DNA of 14,185 nucleotides from Pseudomonadota bacterium (GTDB lineage: Bacteria > Pseudomonadota > Alphaproteobacteria > Acetobacterales > Acetobacteraceae): the NCBI GenBank assembly GCA_021841985.1, contig JAKCCP010000054.1:1-14185 (forward strand), in the 5' to 3' direction. The position numbers were made by a program, and so were the translations under genes. The notes beneath the pieces were generated by a model. It made no database searches. It saw only the letters and a program-made list of their open reading frames with translations, and was not told where the DNA came from. Of the stretch, positions 6,124-14,185 are shown in pieces; within the stretch, counting starts at the first letter, position 1; each line of letters begins with the position of its first letter.

Positions 6124-8438
6124 GGTTTTTGCCAGCGGCGGGCCGCGCCCGGCTGCTCGCCACCTTCGCCCTCGCGGCGCTGCTGCTCGCGATCGCGCTT
6201 GGGCACGGCGGCCTGAGCACCGACATCGCCGATTTTCTGCCCCAGGGCCAAACCGAGGCGGCGCGGTTCATGCTCGAGCAGGTGCGGAGCGGCCCGGCCG
6301 CGACCCTGGTTCTGCTAGCCATCGAGGGGCTGCCGCCGCCAGAACTCGCCGCCATCAGCCGCGCTTTCGCCGCCCGTCTCGACGCCTCGGGGGTCTTCCG
6401 TTTGGTCGCCAATGGTGCGGGCCTCGCCAATGGTCCGGAGCAGGCGTTTCTGTTCCGCAACCGCTACGCGCTGTCGCCCGCGGTGCGCGCCGAGGCTTTC
6501 ACCGAGGCCGCGCTGCGGGCGGATTTTGCCCGCCTCCTCGCCGCCCTCGCCACCTCCGCCGCGCCGCTGGTCAGCGTCTATGGCCTCGCCGACCCGACCG
6601 CGGCGTTCCCGCCGCTGCTCCGCCTCTGGGCCGGGCCGGGAAATCTCCGCGCGGTGGATGGGGTGTGGTTCGCGCGCGATCGCGACCGCGCCCTGTTGAT
6701 CGTCCGCACCCGGGCGAGCGGGGTCGATCTCGCCGGCCAGCGCCAAGCCGAAGCCGCGATCCGCGCGGCGTTTGGCGCCAGCGCCAAACCTGGCGCGCAT
6801 TTGCTGATGAGCGGGCCGGCGGTGTTCGCGCTGGCCGCCGAACGTACCATCCGCGGCGACGCCGAAACCGTCTCGGTGCTTTCCGCCCTTCTCGTGCTGG
6901 CGCTGCTCGCCTGGCGGTTTCAGAGCCCGCTGGCGCTCGCCGCCGTGCTCATTCCGGTGCTGCTTGGCAGCGCGGCGGCGGTTGTCGCGGTGCAGGCGGC
7001 ATTCGGCCAGGTGCATGCCCTCACGCTCGGCTTCGGAATAACCATGCTCGGGGTCGGGCTCGACTACCCGGTGCTGTGGATCGGCCACCGCCGCCCCGGC
7101 GAGGCCATCGCGGCGACGGCCGCGCGCATCGGCCGCACCCTGGCGCTGAGCGTCACCGCCGCCGTGCTCGGCCTCGCGGGGATGCTGTTTTCCGCCTTTC
7201 CAGGGCTCGCCGAACTCGGGCTTTTCGCCTTGGTCGGCCTCGTCGTCGCGGCGCTCGCGACCCGGCTGGTGCTTGCCCCCCTGGTGGTCGCCGCAGCGAT
7301 CGCGCCCGCTTCGCGGGGGGCGCCAGCCTGGCTGTTGCGGCTCGAGGGGCTCCGCCGCTTCCGCGCCTGGACAGCGTTGCCGATCGCGCTGGCGGCGCTC
7401 GTCGTGATTTTTCACCCACCGCGCCTCGAGCGCGATCTCGCCCGGTTAAGCCCGGTGCCGCAAGCAGCCCTGGATCTCGATACCGCCTTGCGGGGCGAAG
7501 CGGGTGCTCCCGAAGTGGCGCGTCTGGCGTTCATCGAGGCTGAGACAGAGGAGGCCGTGCTGGTGCGCGAGGAGGCGCTTTTGCCCGCCCTCGATGCGCT
7601 GATCGACCAAGGCGCCATGGGTGGGGTCGAGATCGCGGCGCGTTACTTGCCGAGTATGGCAACCCAGGCGCGCCGCCGCGCTGCCCTGCCGCCGGCCGAA
7701 GCCCTCGCTGCCCGCATCGCGCGCGCGCAAGCGGGAATGCCGTTTCGCGCCGACGCCTTCGATCGCTTCCAGGCCGATATCGCAAATGCCCGCGCCGCGC
7801 CGCCGCTCAGACTTGCCGATATCACCCCGAACCTGCTCGCCGCCCGCCTCGCCCCTTTGCTGTTCGCCCATGCCGGGCGGTGGTATGGCGTGATCGCACC
7901 GACAGAGCTTGCCGCGCCCGCGGCGTTCGGCGCCGCGCTGACGGCGGTGCCGGGGGTCCGGGTTCTCGACGTTGCCGGCGAGATGACCGCCATCGTCGCT
8001 GCCTATACCACGCAGGCCTGGCGCTGGCTGGCGCTCGGAGCGGCAATGGCGCTCGGCGCTTTGGCGATCGGTCTTCGGGGGTTGGCCGCCTTGCCGCGCG
8101 TGCTCGGGCCGATCGTCGCGGCGGTGCTCGTGACGCTCGCTATTCTCAGTGCCGCGGGGGTGCATCTGTCGCTGTTCCACCTCGTGGCCTTACAACTGAT
8201 GGTCGGCGTTGCCCTTGATTATGCGTTGTTTTTTGCCCGCCGCCAAAGCGATGACGAGGAGCGCGCCCGCACCTTCCGCACGCTGATCCTGTGCAACGCC
8301 ATGACCCTCTTGACCTTCGGCCTGCTCGCCTTCTGCCGCACGCCGCTGTTACAGGGGATTGGCCTGACGGTCGCGGTCGGCGTGGTCGCGGCGATGGTGT
8401 TTTCCTTTCTTCTCGCCGGACGGCCGGCATCCGCTTGA
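6120..8438 (+). CDS. MMPL/RND family exporter
   Basis: This 772-aa inner-membrane protein has two RND-like halves. Each has one leading TM helix (near 10-28 and 415-435), a large periplasmic loop, and a block of about five TM helices (about 250-390 and 635-770). The proton-relay Asp-Tyr pairs typical of MMPL proteins are present in both halves: GVGLDYPVLW (Asp315-Tyr316) and GVALDYALFF (Asp700-Tyr701). MMPL proteins export lipids, pigments or glycolipids from the inner membrane using the proton gradient. With the LolA-like protein directly upstream (ATGA overlap) it is likely to export the product of the ACP/ligase/dehydratase set. Its TGA stop sits inside the -35 element of the copper promoter downstream, and no terminator is visible between it and copZ, so read-through is possible. 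The family is certain; the cargo is unknown. Confidence 0.92.
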   Translation: MRFLPAAGRARLLATFALAALLLAIALGHGGLSTDIADFLPQGQTEAARFMLEQVRSGPAATLVLLAIEGLPPPELAAISRAFAARLDASGVFRLVANGAGLANGPEQAFLFRNRYALSPAVRAEAFTEAALRADFARLLAALATSAAPLVSVYGLADPTAAFPPLLRLWAGPGNLRAVDGVWFARDRDRALLIVRTRASGVDLAGQRQAEAAIRAAFGASAKPGAHLLMSGPAVFALAAERTIRGDAETVSVLSALLVLALLAWRFQSPLALAAVLIPVLLGSAAAVVAVQAAFGQVHALTLGFGITMLGVGLDYPVLWIGHRRPGEAIAATAARIGRTLALSVTAAVLGLAGMLFSAFPGLAELGLFALVGLVVAALATRLVLAPLVVAAAIAPASRGAPAWLLRLEGLRRFRAWTALPIALAALVVIFHPPRLERDLARLSPVPQAALDLDTALRGEAGAPEVARLAFIEAETEEAVLVREEALLPALDALIDQGAMGGVEIAARYLPSMATQARRRAALPPAEALAARIARAQAGMPFRADAFDRFQADIANARAAPPLRLADITPNLLAARLAPLLFAHAGRWYGVIAPTELAAPAAFGAALTAVPGVRVLDVAGEMTAIVAAYTTQAWRWLALGAAMALGALAIGLRGLAALPRVLGPIVAAVLVTLAILSAAGVHLSLFHLVALQLMVGVALDYALFFARRQSDDEERARTFRTLILCNAMTLLTFGLLAFCRTPLLQGIGLTVAVGVVAAMVFSFLLAGRPASA

Positions 8439-8465
8439 CCTTCCAGCGCTGGCAATCCCTAACTG
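8435..8465 (+). promoter_or_regulatory. CueR-type copper-responsive promoter/operator
   Basis: TTGACC (8435-8440) and TAACTG (8460-8465) are separated by 19 bp, the long spacer that MerR-family activators require. The spacer holds a dyad with a left arm ACCTTCCAG (8438-8446), identical to the CueR/HmrR consensus half-site, a two-base centre, and a right arm CTGGCAATC that matches the expected CTGGAAGGT at only five or so positions. The -35 overlaps the MMPL stop codon. It lies just ahead of copZ-copA-cueR, so the likely regulator is the CueR encoded in the same operon. Confidence 0.75.
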
Positions 8466-8486
8466 TTGTTTTGCTGCTCACGCGGC

Positions 8487-8493
8487 AAGGAGG
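8487..8493 (+). promoter_or_regulatory. Strong ribosome binding site of copZ
   Basis: AAGGAGG lies seven bases before the ATG at 8502 and is the best Shine-Dalgarno sequence in the window. It fixes the copZ start over an in-frame upstream candidate at 8466, which would add a non-conserved leader. Confidence 0.85.
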
Positions 8494-8501
8494 GTTTGGC
8501 A

Positions 8502-8717
8502 ATGACGGAACGGCGTGAAACGGTTCTCAAGGTCGGCGGCATGACCTGTGAAGGCTGCGTCCGGGCGGTGAGCCGAGTGCTCGGCAAGGTGGCGGGCGCC
8601 GAGGCGGTCGAGGTCGATCTCGCACGCGGCGAGGCGCGGGTGCAGGGGTCGGCGGCGTCGGCTGCGCTGATCGCCGCGGTCGTCAAGGCGGGCTACGAGG
8701 CAAGGCTCGCGGGATGA
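8502..8717 (+). CDS. copZ: Copper chaperone, heavy-metal-associated domain
   Basis: This 71-aa protein is a single HMA (ferredoxin-like) domain with the metal-binding motif GGMTCEGC, Cys16 and Cys19 binding Cu(I). CopZ proteins hand copper to the matching P-type ATPase in the cytoplasm. The start is set by AAGGAGG seven bases upstream. Its TGA overlaps the ATG of the ATPase gene (ATGA). The end of copZ (8664-8701) and the matching part of the ATPase's own N-terminal HMA domain (8918-8955) are alike at the DNA level, 34 of 38 bases by my alignment, suggesting duplication of the domain within the operon. The copper role rests on the motif plus the CueR and CopA neighbours. Confidence 0.93.
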   Translation: MTERRETVLKVGGMTCEGCVRAVSRVLGKVAGAEAVEVDLARGEARVQGSAASAALIAAVVKAGYEARLAG

Positions 8718-10915
8718 GCCCTGACGGCCTCGGCGCCCGCGACCGCGCGGTCGAGGAAACGGCGGTCGACCTGGCGATCAGCGGCATGACCTGCGCCACC
8801 TGCGCCGGGCGGGTCGAGCGCGCCTTGGCTGCGGTGCCGGGGGTGCGGGAAGCAGCGGTCAATCTCGCGACCGAACAGGCCCATATCAGTGTCACCGGCC
8901 ATGGCCCGACGCCAGCGGCGCTGATCGCCGCGGTCGAGGCGGCGGGCTACGAGGCCCTGCCGATCGGCGGCGTGGCCGAAGAGGCGAGCATCGCCGCCGA
9001 GATCGCCGGGCGAGAGCACGCGCTCGGCCGCAGTGTTGCTGTTGCCGCGGCCCTCAGCCTGCCGTTGCTGCTGCCCATGGCCGGCATCGATCTGCCGGGC
9101 TGGCTCGCGCTGCTGCTCGCGACCCCGGTGCAATTCGTCATCGGGGCGCGGTTTTATCGTGGTGCCTGGCGCGCGCTCCGCGCTGGGAGCGCCAATATGG
9201 ACGTACTGGTGGCGCTTGGCACCTCGGCCGCCTACGGCATGAGCGCCGTCGCCGTGCTCACCGCGTCGGGGCCGCGCTATTTCGAGGCTGGCGCGATGGT
9301 GATTACCCTCGTGCTGCTCGGCAAATGGCTGGAAGGCCGCGCCAAGCAGGCGGCGGGCTCGGCAATCCGGGCGCTGATGGCGCTGCGCCCCGAAACCGCG
9401 CGGGTGGAGGAGCAAGGCGCCATCGTCGCCCGCCCCGTAGCCCTGGTGCGACCCGGCGATGTCGTGGTGATCCGCCCTGGCGAGCGGGTTCCCGTCGATG
9501 GCCGGGTGCTGTCGGGCGAAAGCAGCGTCGATGAAAGCCTGCTCACCGGCGAAAGCCGCCCGCTCGCCAAGGCGCCGGGGGCGCTGGTGATGGCTGGCAC
9601 CATCAATGGCGAGGGCCTGCTGCGGGTGGCGACCGAGGCGGTGGGTGGGGCGAGCCGGCTCGGCGGCATTATTTCCCTGGTCAGCCGGGCGCTCTCCAGC
9701 AAGGCGCCGGTGCAGCGGCTGGTCGATCAGGTGGCCGCCGTGTTCGTCCCGGTGGTGGTGGGGATCGCGGTGCTGACCTTCGTGCTGTGGTGGGGCCTCG
9801 CGCATGATCCGGGGCGGGGCTGGATCGCCGCCGTCGCGGTGCTGGTGATCGCCTGCCCTTGCGCACTCGGCCTCGCCACGCCGGCGGCGCTGATCGCCGG
9901 GATTGGAGCGGCGGCGCGGGCGGGGATTCTGATCCGCGACGCCGAAACCCTGGAGATCGCCCATCGCATCGATACCGTGGCGCTCGACAAAACCGGCACG
10001 CTGACCGCGGGCCGCCCGGTGGTGGGCGTGGTCCAGGGGTTTGGCGTGAGCGAGGCGGAGGTGCTGCGTCTGGCCGCCTCGCTTCAGTGCGCCAGCACCC
10101 ATCCGCTCGCCCACGCGGTGCTGGCGCGCGCCGAGGGGTTTGATCTGGAACCGGTCACGGCGCTTGAAAACCGCCCCGGCCGCGGCCTGATCGGGTGCGT
10201 TGGCGGGCGGCAATATGCCCTCGGCAATGCCCGGCTGCTCGCCGAATATGGGCTCGATCCGGCACCCGCAGCGGCGGCGCGCGAATCCGCGGGCGAGACG
10301 GTAATGCACTTGGCGGCGTTGGAGCCCACCCCGCGCCTGCTCGGGCTGATCGCCGCGCGCGACACACTGCGGCCGGAGGCCGCCGAGGCGGTCGCGGCCC
10401 TCCGCCGGCTCGGTCTCCGCGTCGCTTTACTCAGCGGTGATAACGCCGTCTCCGTCCAGTCGGTCGCGATGGCGCTTGGCATCGACGAGGCCGAAGCCGG
10501 GATGACACCCGAAGACAAGGCCGCGAAAATGACCGCCTGGCAGCGCGCCGGGCGCCATGTCGCGATGGTCGGCGATGGCGTGAACGATGCCCCGGCGCTG
10601 GCGGCGGCCGATCTCGGCATCGCCGTCGGCGGTGGCGCGGATGCGGCGCTGGCGGCGGCGGGGATTACCCTGATGCGGCCCGACCCCCGGCTGGTGGCCG
10701 CGGCGATCGCCATCGCCCGGCGGGCGCGGAGCAAAATCCGCCAGAATCTGTTCTGGGCGTTTTTCTATAACCTGCTCGGTCTGCCGCTTGCCGGGTTCGG
10801 CCTGCTCAGCCCCGTCATTGCCGGGGCGGCGATGGCGCTTTCCTCGGTGAGCGTGGTCAGCAACGCGCTGTTGCTCCGACGCTGGCGGCCACCGGGCGCG
10901 GTGGCCCCGCGATGA
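8714..10915 (+). CDS. copA: Cu(I)-exporting P1B-type ATPase
   Basis: This 733-aa heavy-metal ATPase is full length. It has one N-terminal HMA domain (SGMTCATC, Cys27 and Cys30). The TM6 metal site is Cys381-Pro-Cys383 and the phosphorylation site Asp425 in DKTGT. His463-Pro464 (STHPLA) lies in the nucleotide-binding domain, and GDGVND (620-625) forms the hinge. The last TM helices contain FFYN and [11 protein letters not shown], the residues that mark the Cu(I)-selective P1B-1 group. It pumps Cu(I) from the cytoplasm to the periplasm using ATP. It is joined by ATGA overlaps to copZ upstream and cueR downstream, so all three should be made together from the CueR-type promoter at 8435. I have no doubt about the family and little about the metal. 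Confidence 0.96.
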   Translation: MSPDGLGARDRAVEETAVDLAISGMTCATCAGRVERALAAVPGVREAAVNLATEQAHISVTGHGPTPAALIAAVEAAGYEALPIGGVAEEASIAAEIAGREHALGRSVAVAAALSLPLLLPMAGIDLPGWLALLLATPVQFVIGARFYRGAWRALRAGSANMDVLVALGTSAAYGMSAVAVLTASGPRYFEAGAMVITLVLLGKWLEGRAKQAAGSAIRALMALRPETARVEEQGAIVARPVALVRPGDVVVIRPGERVPVDGRVLSGESSVDESLLTGESRPLAKAPGALVMAGTINGEGLLRVATEAVGGASRLGGIISLVSRALSSKAPVQRLVDQVAAVFVPVVVGIAVLTFVLWWGLAHDPGRGWIAAVAVLVIACPCALGLATPAALIAGIGAAARAGILIRDAETLEIAHRIDTVALDKTGTLTAGRPVVGVVQGFGVSEAEVLRLAASLQCASTHPLAHAVLARAEGFDLEPVTALENRPGRGLIGCVGGRQYALGNARLLAEYGLDPAPAAAARESAGETVMHLAALEPTPRLLGLIAARDTLRPEAAEAVAALRRLGLRVALLSGDNAVSVQSVAMALGIDEAEAGMTPEDKAAKMTAWQRAGRHVAMVGDGVNDAPALAAADLGIAVGGGADAALAAAGITLMRPDPRLVAAAIAIARRARSKIRQNLFWAFFYNLLGLPLAGFGLLSPVIAGAAMALSSVSVVSNALLLRRWRPPGAVAPR

Positions 10916-11436
10916 CGACGATCGGCGAGGCGGCGGCGGCTTCCGGCGTGCCGGCCAAGACCATTCGCTACTACGAGGCGATCGGCCTGTTGCTGCCCGC
11001 CCCGCGCAGCGCGGGCGGCTATCGCGCCTACTCAGAGGCCGATATCGCGACACTCTCTTTTATCGGCCGGGCCCGGCGGCTTGGTTTCTCGGTGGCCGAT
11101 CTCCGCCATCTGCTGGCATTGTGGCGGGATAGCAGCCGGACCAGCCGCGAGGTCAAGGACATCGTCGCCGCTCAGATCGCGCGCATCGACGGCAAGATCA
11201 ATGAACTCGCCAGCATGCGCAGGGCGCTTACCGATCTCGCCCGGCGCTGCCACGGGGATGCGCGGCCCGACTGCCCGATCCTCGCGGAGTTTGCCGCGCC
11301 TCGGCGCGGGCGGGCGGTCATCGCGGCGGCGCCTCATCCTCCGCCGCGAGCGGAAGGGCAGGATGAGGCGCGGCGTGGCGCGCGGCGGGCGGCGGCGGCA
11401 CCCAGGGACGGGCGCCCCGCCATGCCTGTTCGGTAA
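10912..11436 (+). CDS. cueR: Copper-responsive MerR-family activator CueR
   Basis: The N-terminal winged helix-turn-helix of MerR regulators is clear ([34 protein letters not shown], residues 3-44), followed by a dimerisation helix. The metal loop is [12 protein letters not shown] with Cys113 and Cys121, equal to CueR Cys112/Cys120. Ser78 stands where +1-ion sensors have serine and +2-ion sensors have cysteine, so Cu(I)/Ag(I) is the expected signal. It should twist the 19-bp-spaced promoter at 8435 and so activate its own operon. The start overlaps the copA stop (ATGA). The protein is 174 aa, about 40 longer than E. coli CueR. The extra tail from about residue 130 is Arg/Ala/Pro-rich, is encoded opposite the 3' end of comEC and contains an inverted repeat, so it looks like read-through into former intergenic sequence, not a domain. 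Confidence 0.94.
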   Translation: MTTIGEAAAASGVPAKTIRYYEAIGLLLPAPRSAGGYRAYSEADIATLSFIGRARRLGFSVADLRHLLALWRDSSRTSREVKDIVAAQIARIDGKINELASMRRALTDLARRCHGDARPDCPILAEFAAPRRGRAVIAAAPHPPPRAEGQDEARRGARRAAAAPRDGRPAMPVR

Positions 11437-13555
11437 GAACGCGCGCGTCCCGAGGGCCGAGCCAGACGGCGGCGGCACCCTCGCGCCAGACCGTGAAGCG
11501 GTCGATATGCGCGATCCCGGGGCAGCGTCCATGCACTGGCTCGGGCGAGATGACCAGCGCCACGTCACAGTCCGCCCCTGGCGCTGGCGTCGGCGCGGGC
11601 GCCGCCCGCGCCGGTGCGGCGAGGTCGGTTTTTGCGAGATCAGGCGCGGCGTCGCTGGATTCCGGCGCGTCCTCCCGCGCGGCGCCGCGCAGCACCAGGA
11701 GCGCCCAGGCGTCCTGAGCGCGCGGGCGGACGCGGCAGGCGGTTTCGTCGCAAGCGACGAGATTTTCCGGTGCCCCGGTCCGCGGCCGGAGCGCGCCCTT
11801 GGCCCAATATTCCGCCCAGGCATCCTCGGTGAAGCGCGACGTCCCGGCACGCGCCAGGATATAGGCGGCATCCGGGGTGCGGAGCGCGATCAGTCGGGCA
11901 TCGGCCGAGACCAGAATGTCCGGGGGCGTGGTGAGGAGCGGCGAGAGCAGGGCGAGAGCCAGGATCGCGACCCCGCCCAGCCGCAAGCGGCTGCGCCAGA
12001 TCCCGAGCCAGGCGATGCCGAGCGCGAACAGCGCCAGACCCCAGGGTGGGATATGCGCGACTGCGAGCGTCGCCGCCGGCAAGGCGCTGACAGTGCGGGC
12101 GATCCACAGAATGACGCCGATCCCCCAGCCCATCGGGGCGAGCGCCAGGAATTCGAGCCGAAATGGCATGAGCGCCAGGGCGATGAGCCCGAACGGCATC
12201 GCCCAGAATGCGGTCACCGGCACGGCGAGCAGATTGGCGAGCACGAAATAGATTTGCACGCGCCCGAAATGGGCCGCCGCGAACGGCGCCGAGGCGGTGC
12301 CGGCGAGCAGGCTGGTGAGCGCCAGCATCACCAGATGCCGCCGCCAGCGCGCGGTGATGCCGAGCAGCCAGGGCCACAGCGCCTCGTAACCCGAGACCAG
12401 CGCGAGCACGGCGGAAAAGCTCATCTGGAAGCTCACCCCCTCGATCTCCTCGGGGGCGCTCAAAATCACCGCCGCGGCGGCCAGCGCCAAGCCGCGCAAG
12501 GAGAGCGCGCGCCGCCCAACCAGGAGGCCGAGCGTGACCAGCGCCGCCATCGCGAAGCTGCGCCGGATCGGCACATGCGCCCCGGTGAGCAGCAGATAGA
12601 AGCCGCCGGCGGCAAGCGCCGTCAGCGCCGCGATCTGGCGCGCCGGCCAGTGCAGCGCCGGCCACTCGAACGCGGCCAGCAACAGCCGGGTAAAACCGAG
12701 CACCAGGCCCATGACGATGCCGATATGGAGCCCGGCGATGGCGAGCAGATGGGCGAGCCCGGCATCGCGGAAGGCGGCGCGGTCGGCCTCGGGAATGGCC
12801 GCCGAAAAACCGCTCAAAAGGGTCGCGGCGATGGCGCCACGGGCATCGGGCAGGGCCGCCATCACCCGCGCGGCAATGCTGGCGCGCAGCGCCTCGATCA
12901 CCGCCTCGATCCCCGGCGCCGGCGGCCCCGCGATGCGCCGTACCGGCCCGAATGCGCTGCCATAGCCGCCGAGGGCATGAAAAAAATCATCGCGCTCCAG
13001 ATCCCACGCCCCCGGATAGGCGGGCGGCGGCGGCGGCATCAGCAGGGCACGAAGCGCGAGGGTCTCGCCGATGGCGAAATTTTCCGCCTCTTCATGGCGG
13101 AGCCGGATGCGCAGGCGGCGCGGCAGCGCTGGCCCGTCATTGAGGCGCACGCCATCGAGCACGATCCGGCTGCCCTCGGGCAATCCCTCGATCGCCATCA
13201 CCCGTCCGGAAAGCATGACGGCGCGGCGCGGCAATTCGAGCAGGGGGGAAGCACGGAAAGTGGCGAATTGCGCCGCGCCGAAGCCGAGGGAAGCGACAAA
13301 CAGCAGGAAGGGAGCCAAGCGGGCCAGGGAAAAGCCGCGCAGCAGCAGGAACATCGCCCCGGCCAGTCCGGCAACCGCCGCCCCCGCCCAGAGCGGCGGC
13401 TCGGCACGCAGGGAAAAATAAAAAATATCACCAAGGCCCAGGAAAACCGGCAGCCACAGGGCAAAGCGGCCAGCTTCCGCCTCGATCAGCGCGAAAAAGG
13501 GGAGCGCGGCGCGCGCCGTCCATTCCGCCAGCCCCGCGCGCCCCACCCGCTCCAC
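11318..13555 (-). CDS. comEC: ComEC/Rec2 family DNA-uptake membrane protein
   Basis: This roughly 745-aa polytopic membrane protein has three parts: N-terminal TM helices and a DUF4131-type region (about 20-200), the Competence domain (about 210-490) with the hallmark AGLAHLLAIAGLHIG (His near 277), SGAPI-like HVPIRRSF, and FQMSFSAVLAL. ComEC forms the inner-membrane channel for single-stranded DNA during transformation. The C-terminal part, where many ComEC proteins carry a metallo-beta-lactamase-like nuclease domain, lacks any HxHxDH motif and holds an Ala/Pro-rich stretch, so it seems degenerate, as often in alphaproteobacteria. I chose the GTG at 13555 because GGAGG (13565-13569) is nine bases upstream. 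A TTG at 13564 is in frame but touches that GGAGG. The gene is divergent from gltX and overlaps the cueR tail by 119 bases. Transformation ability cannot be inferred from this gene alone. Confidence 0.93.
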   Translation of the reverse strand: MERVGRAGLAEWTARAALPFFALIEAEAGRFALWLPVFLGLGDIFYFSLRAEPPLWAGAAVAGLAGAMFLLLRGFSLARLAPFLLFVASLGFGAAQFATFRASPLLELPRRAVMLSGRVMAIEGLPEGSRIVLDGVRLNDGPALPRRLRIRLRHEEAENFAIGETLALRALLMPPPPPAYPGAWDLERDDFFHALGGYGSAFGPVRRIAGPPAPGIEAVIEALRASIAARVMAALPDARGAIAATLLSGFSAAIPEADRAAFRDAGLAHLLAIAGLHIGIVMGLVLGFTRLLLAAFEWPALHWPARQIAALTALAAGGFYLLLTGAHVPIRRSFAMAALVTLGLLVGRRALSLRGLALAAAAVILSAPEEIEGVSFQMSFSAVLALVSGYEALWPWLLGITARWRRHLVMLALTSLLAGTASAPFAAAHFGRVQIYFVLANLLAVPVTAFWAMPFGLIALALMPFRLEFLALAPMGWGIGVILWIARTVSALPAATLAVAHIPPWGLALFALGIAWLGIWRSRLRLGGVAILALALLSPLLTTPPDILVSADARLIALRTPDAAYILARAGTSRFTEDAWAEYWAKGALRPRTGAPENLVACDETACRVRPRAQDAWALLVLRGAAREDAPESSDAAPDLAKTDLAAPARAAPAPTPAPGADCDVALVISPEPVHGRCPGIAHIDRFTVWREGAAAVWLGPRDARVLTEQAWRGARPWVPPPPAARHAAPHPALPLAAEDEAPPR
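11329..11371. terminator. Perfect 12-bp inverted repeat, possible bidirectional terminator
   Basis: GCGCCTCATCCT (11329-11340) pairs perfectly with AGGATGAGGCGC (11360-11371). The 19-nt loop can form a further small stem, CCGC (11341-11344) with GCGG (11350-11353). It lies in the 119-bp tail-to-tail overlap of cueR and comEC, where a shared terminator is expected. No T-run follows on either strand, so it would be a non-canonical or Rho-assisted terminator, or an mRNA-stabilising stem. Confidence 0.5.
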
Positions 13556-13564
13556 CCGATCCAA

Positions 13565-13569
13565 CCTCC
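13565..13569 (-). promoter_or_regulatory. Ribosome binding site deciding the comEC start
   Basis: CCTCC on the plus strand reads GGAGG on the minus strand. It is nine bases before the GTG at 13555, a normal distance, but directly against the TTG at 13564, which argues for the GTG. Confidence 0.5.
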
Positions 13570-13653
13570 GGTTGTCTGATCGCTGAGACTAGCCCATTTT
13601 TCTCCGCTCCATCACCTCCCGGCGCTGGCCCCGAAAGCCCGCGATTTCCCGGC

Positions 13654-14185
<532 letters not shown>

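Noticed and set aside
5678..7543. 621-aa plus-strand frame across the LolA-like and MMPL genes
   Set aside because: Arg/Pro-rich out-of-frame translation lacking motifs; the other frame carries a signal peptide and TM helices.
8693..10309. 538-aa minus-strand open frame opposite copA
   Set aside because: His/Arg/Asp-rich shadow of a P-type ATPase with all catalytic motifs in the plus frame.
11081..13579. 832-aa plus-strand open frame opposite comEC
   Set aside because: Low-complexity Arg/Gln/Glu-rich translation without motifs; comEC on the other strand has clear domains.

Overview
The window is a GC-rich, gene-dense stretch, most likely from an alphaproteobacterium and probably Acetobacteraceae/Rhodospirillales. 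The reasons are a beta-solenoid protein with a C-terminal Hint_2 domain (a family common in acetic-acid-type bacteria), the divergent comEC/gltX pair, a CueR/HmrR-type copper operon and heavy use of ATGA stop/start overlaps. The family placement is inferred from protein character; no marker gene settles it.

Layout. (1) 3-1799 (+): the 3' part of a large surface-type protein with NAGT-rich solenoid repeats followed by a Hint domain. Its end overlaps the next gene tail to tail. (2) 3478-1728 (-): a two-gene operon, polysaccharide deacetylase then short-chain dehydrogenase, joined by an ATGA overlap. (3) 3505-8438 (+), starting only 26 nt from the deacetylase start and pointing the other way: acyl carrier protein, AMP-ligase, hotdog dehydratase of the ApeI/FabZ type, LolA-like periplasmic protein and a 12-TM MMPL exporter. 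This set of families is typical of aryl-polyene/flexirubin-type pigment loci, but no ketosynthase, acyltransferase or ammonia-lyase is present here. (4) 8502-11436 (+): copper operon copZ-copA-cueR, fused by ATGA overlaps. A CueR-type promoter begins inside the MMPL stop codon. (5) 13555-11318 (-): comEC, convergent with and overlapping the cueR tail; a perfect 12-bp inverted repeat lies in the overlap. (6) 13724-14185 (+): the start of gltX, divergent from comEC and preceded by tiny ORFs, one of which overlaps the gltX start as ATGA.

How the parts fit. Region 3 looks like an acyl-activation (AMP-ligase plus ACP), dehydration (hotdog) and envelope export (LolA-like plus MMPL) line for an ACP-bound lipid or polyene. 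The divergent SDR could supply the ketoreduction step and the deacetylase a sugar-modifying step, but this is inference and chain-extending ketosynthases would have to be elsewhere. Region 4 is a self-contained Cu(I) efflux and sensing unit in which the regulator lies in the operon it is expected to activate. Regions 5 and 6 are core chromosome. I saw no rRNA, tRNA, CRISPR array or insertion sequence, and no gene-free stretch over 300 bases; the longest is the 168-nt comEC-gltX spacer.
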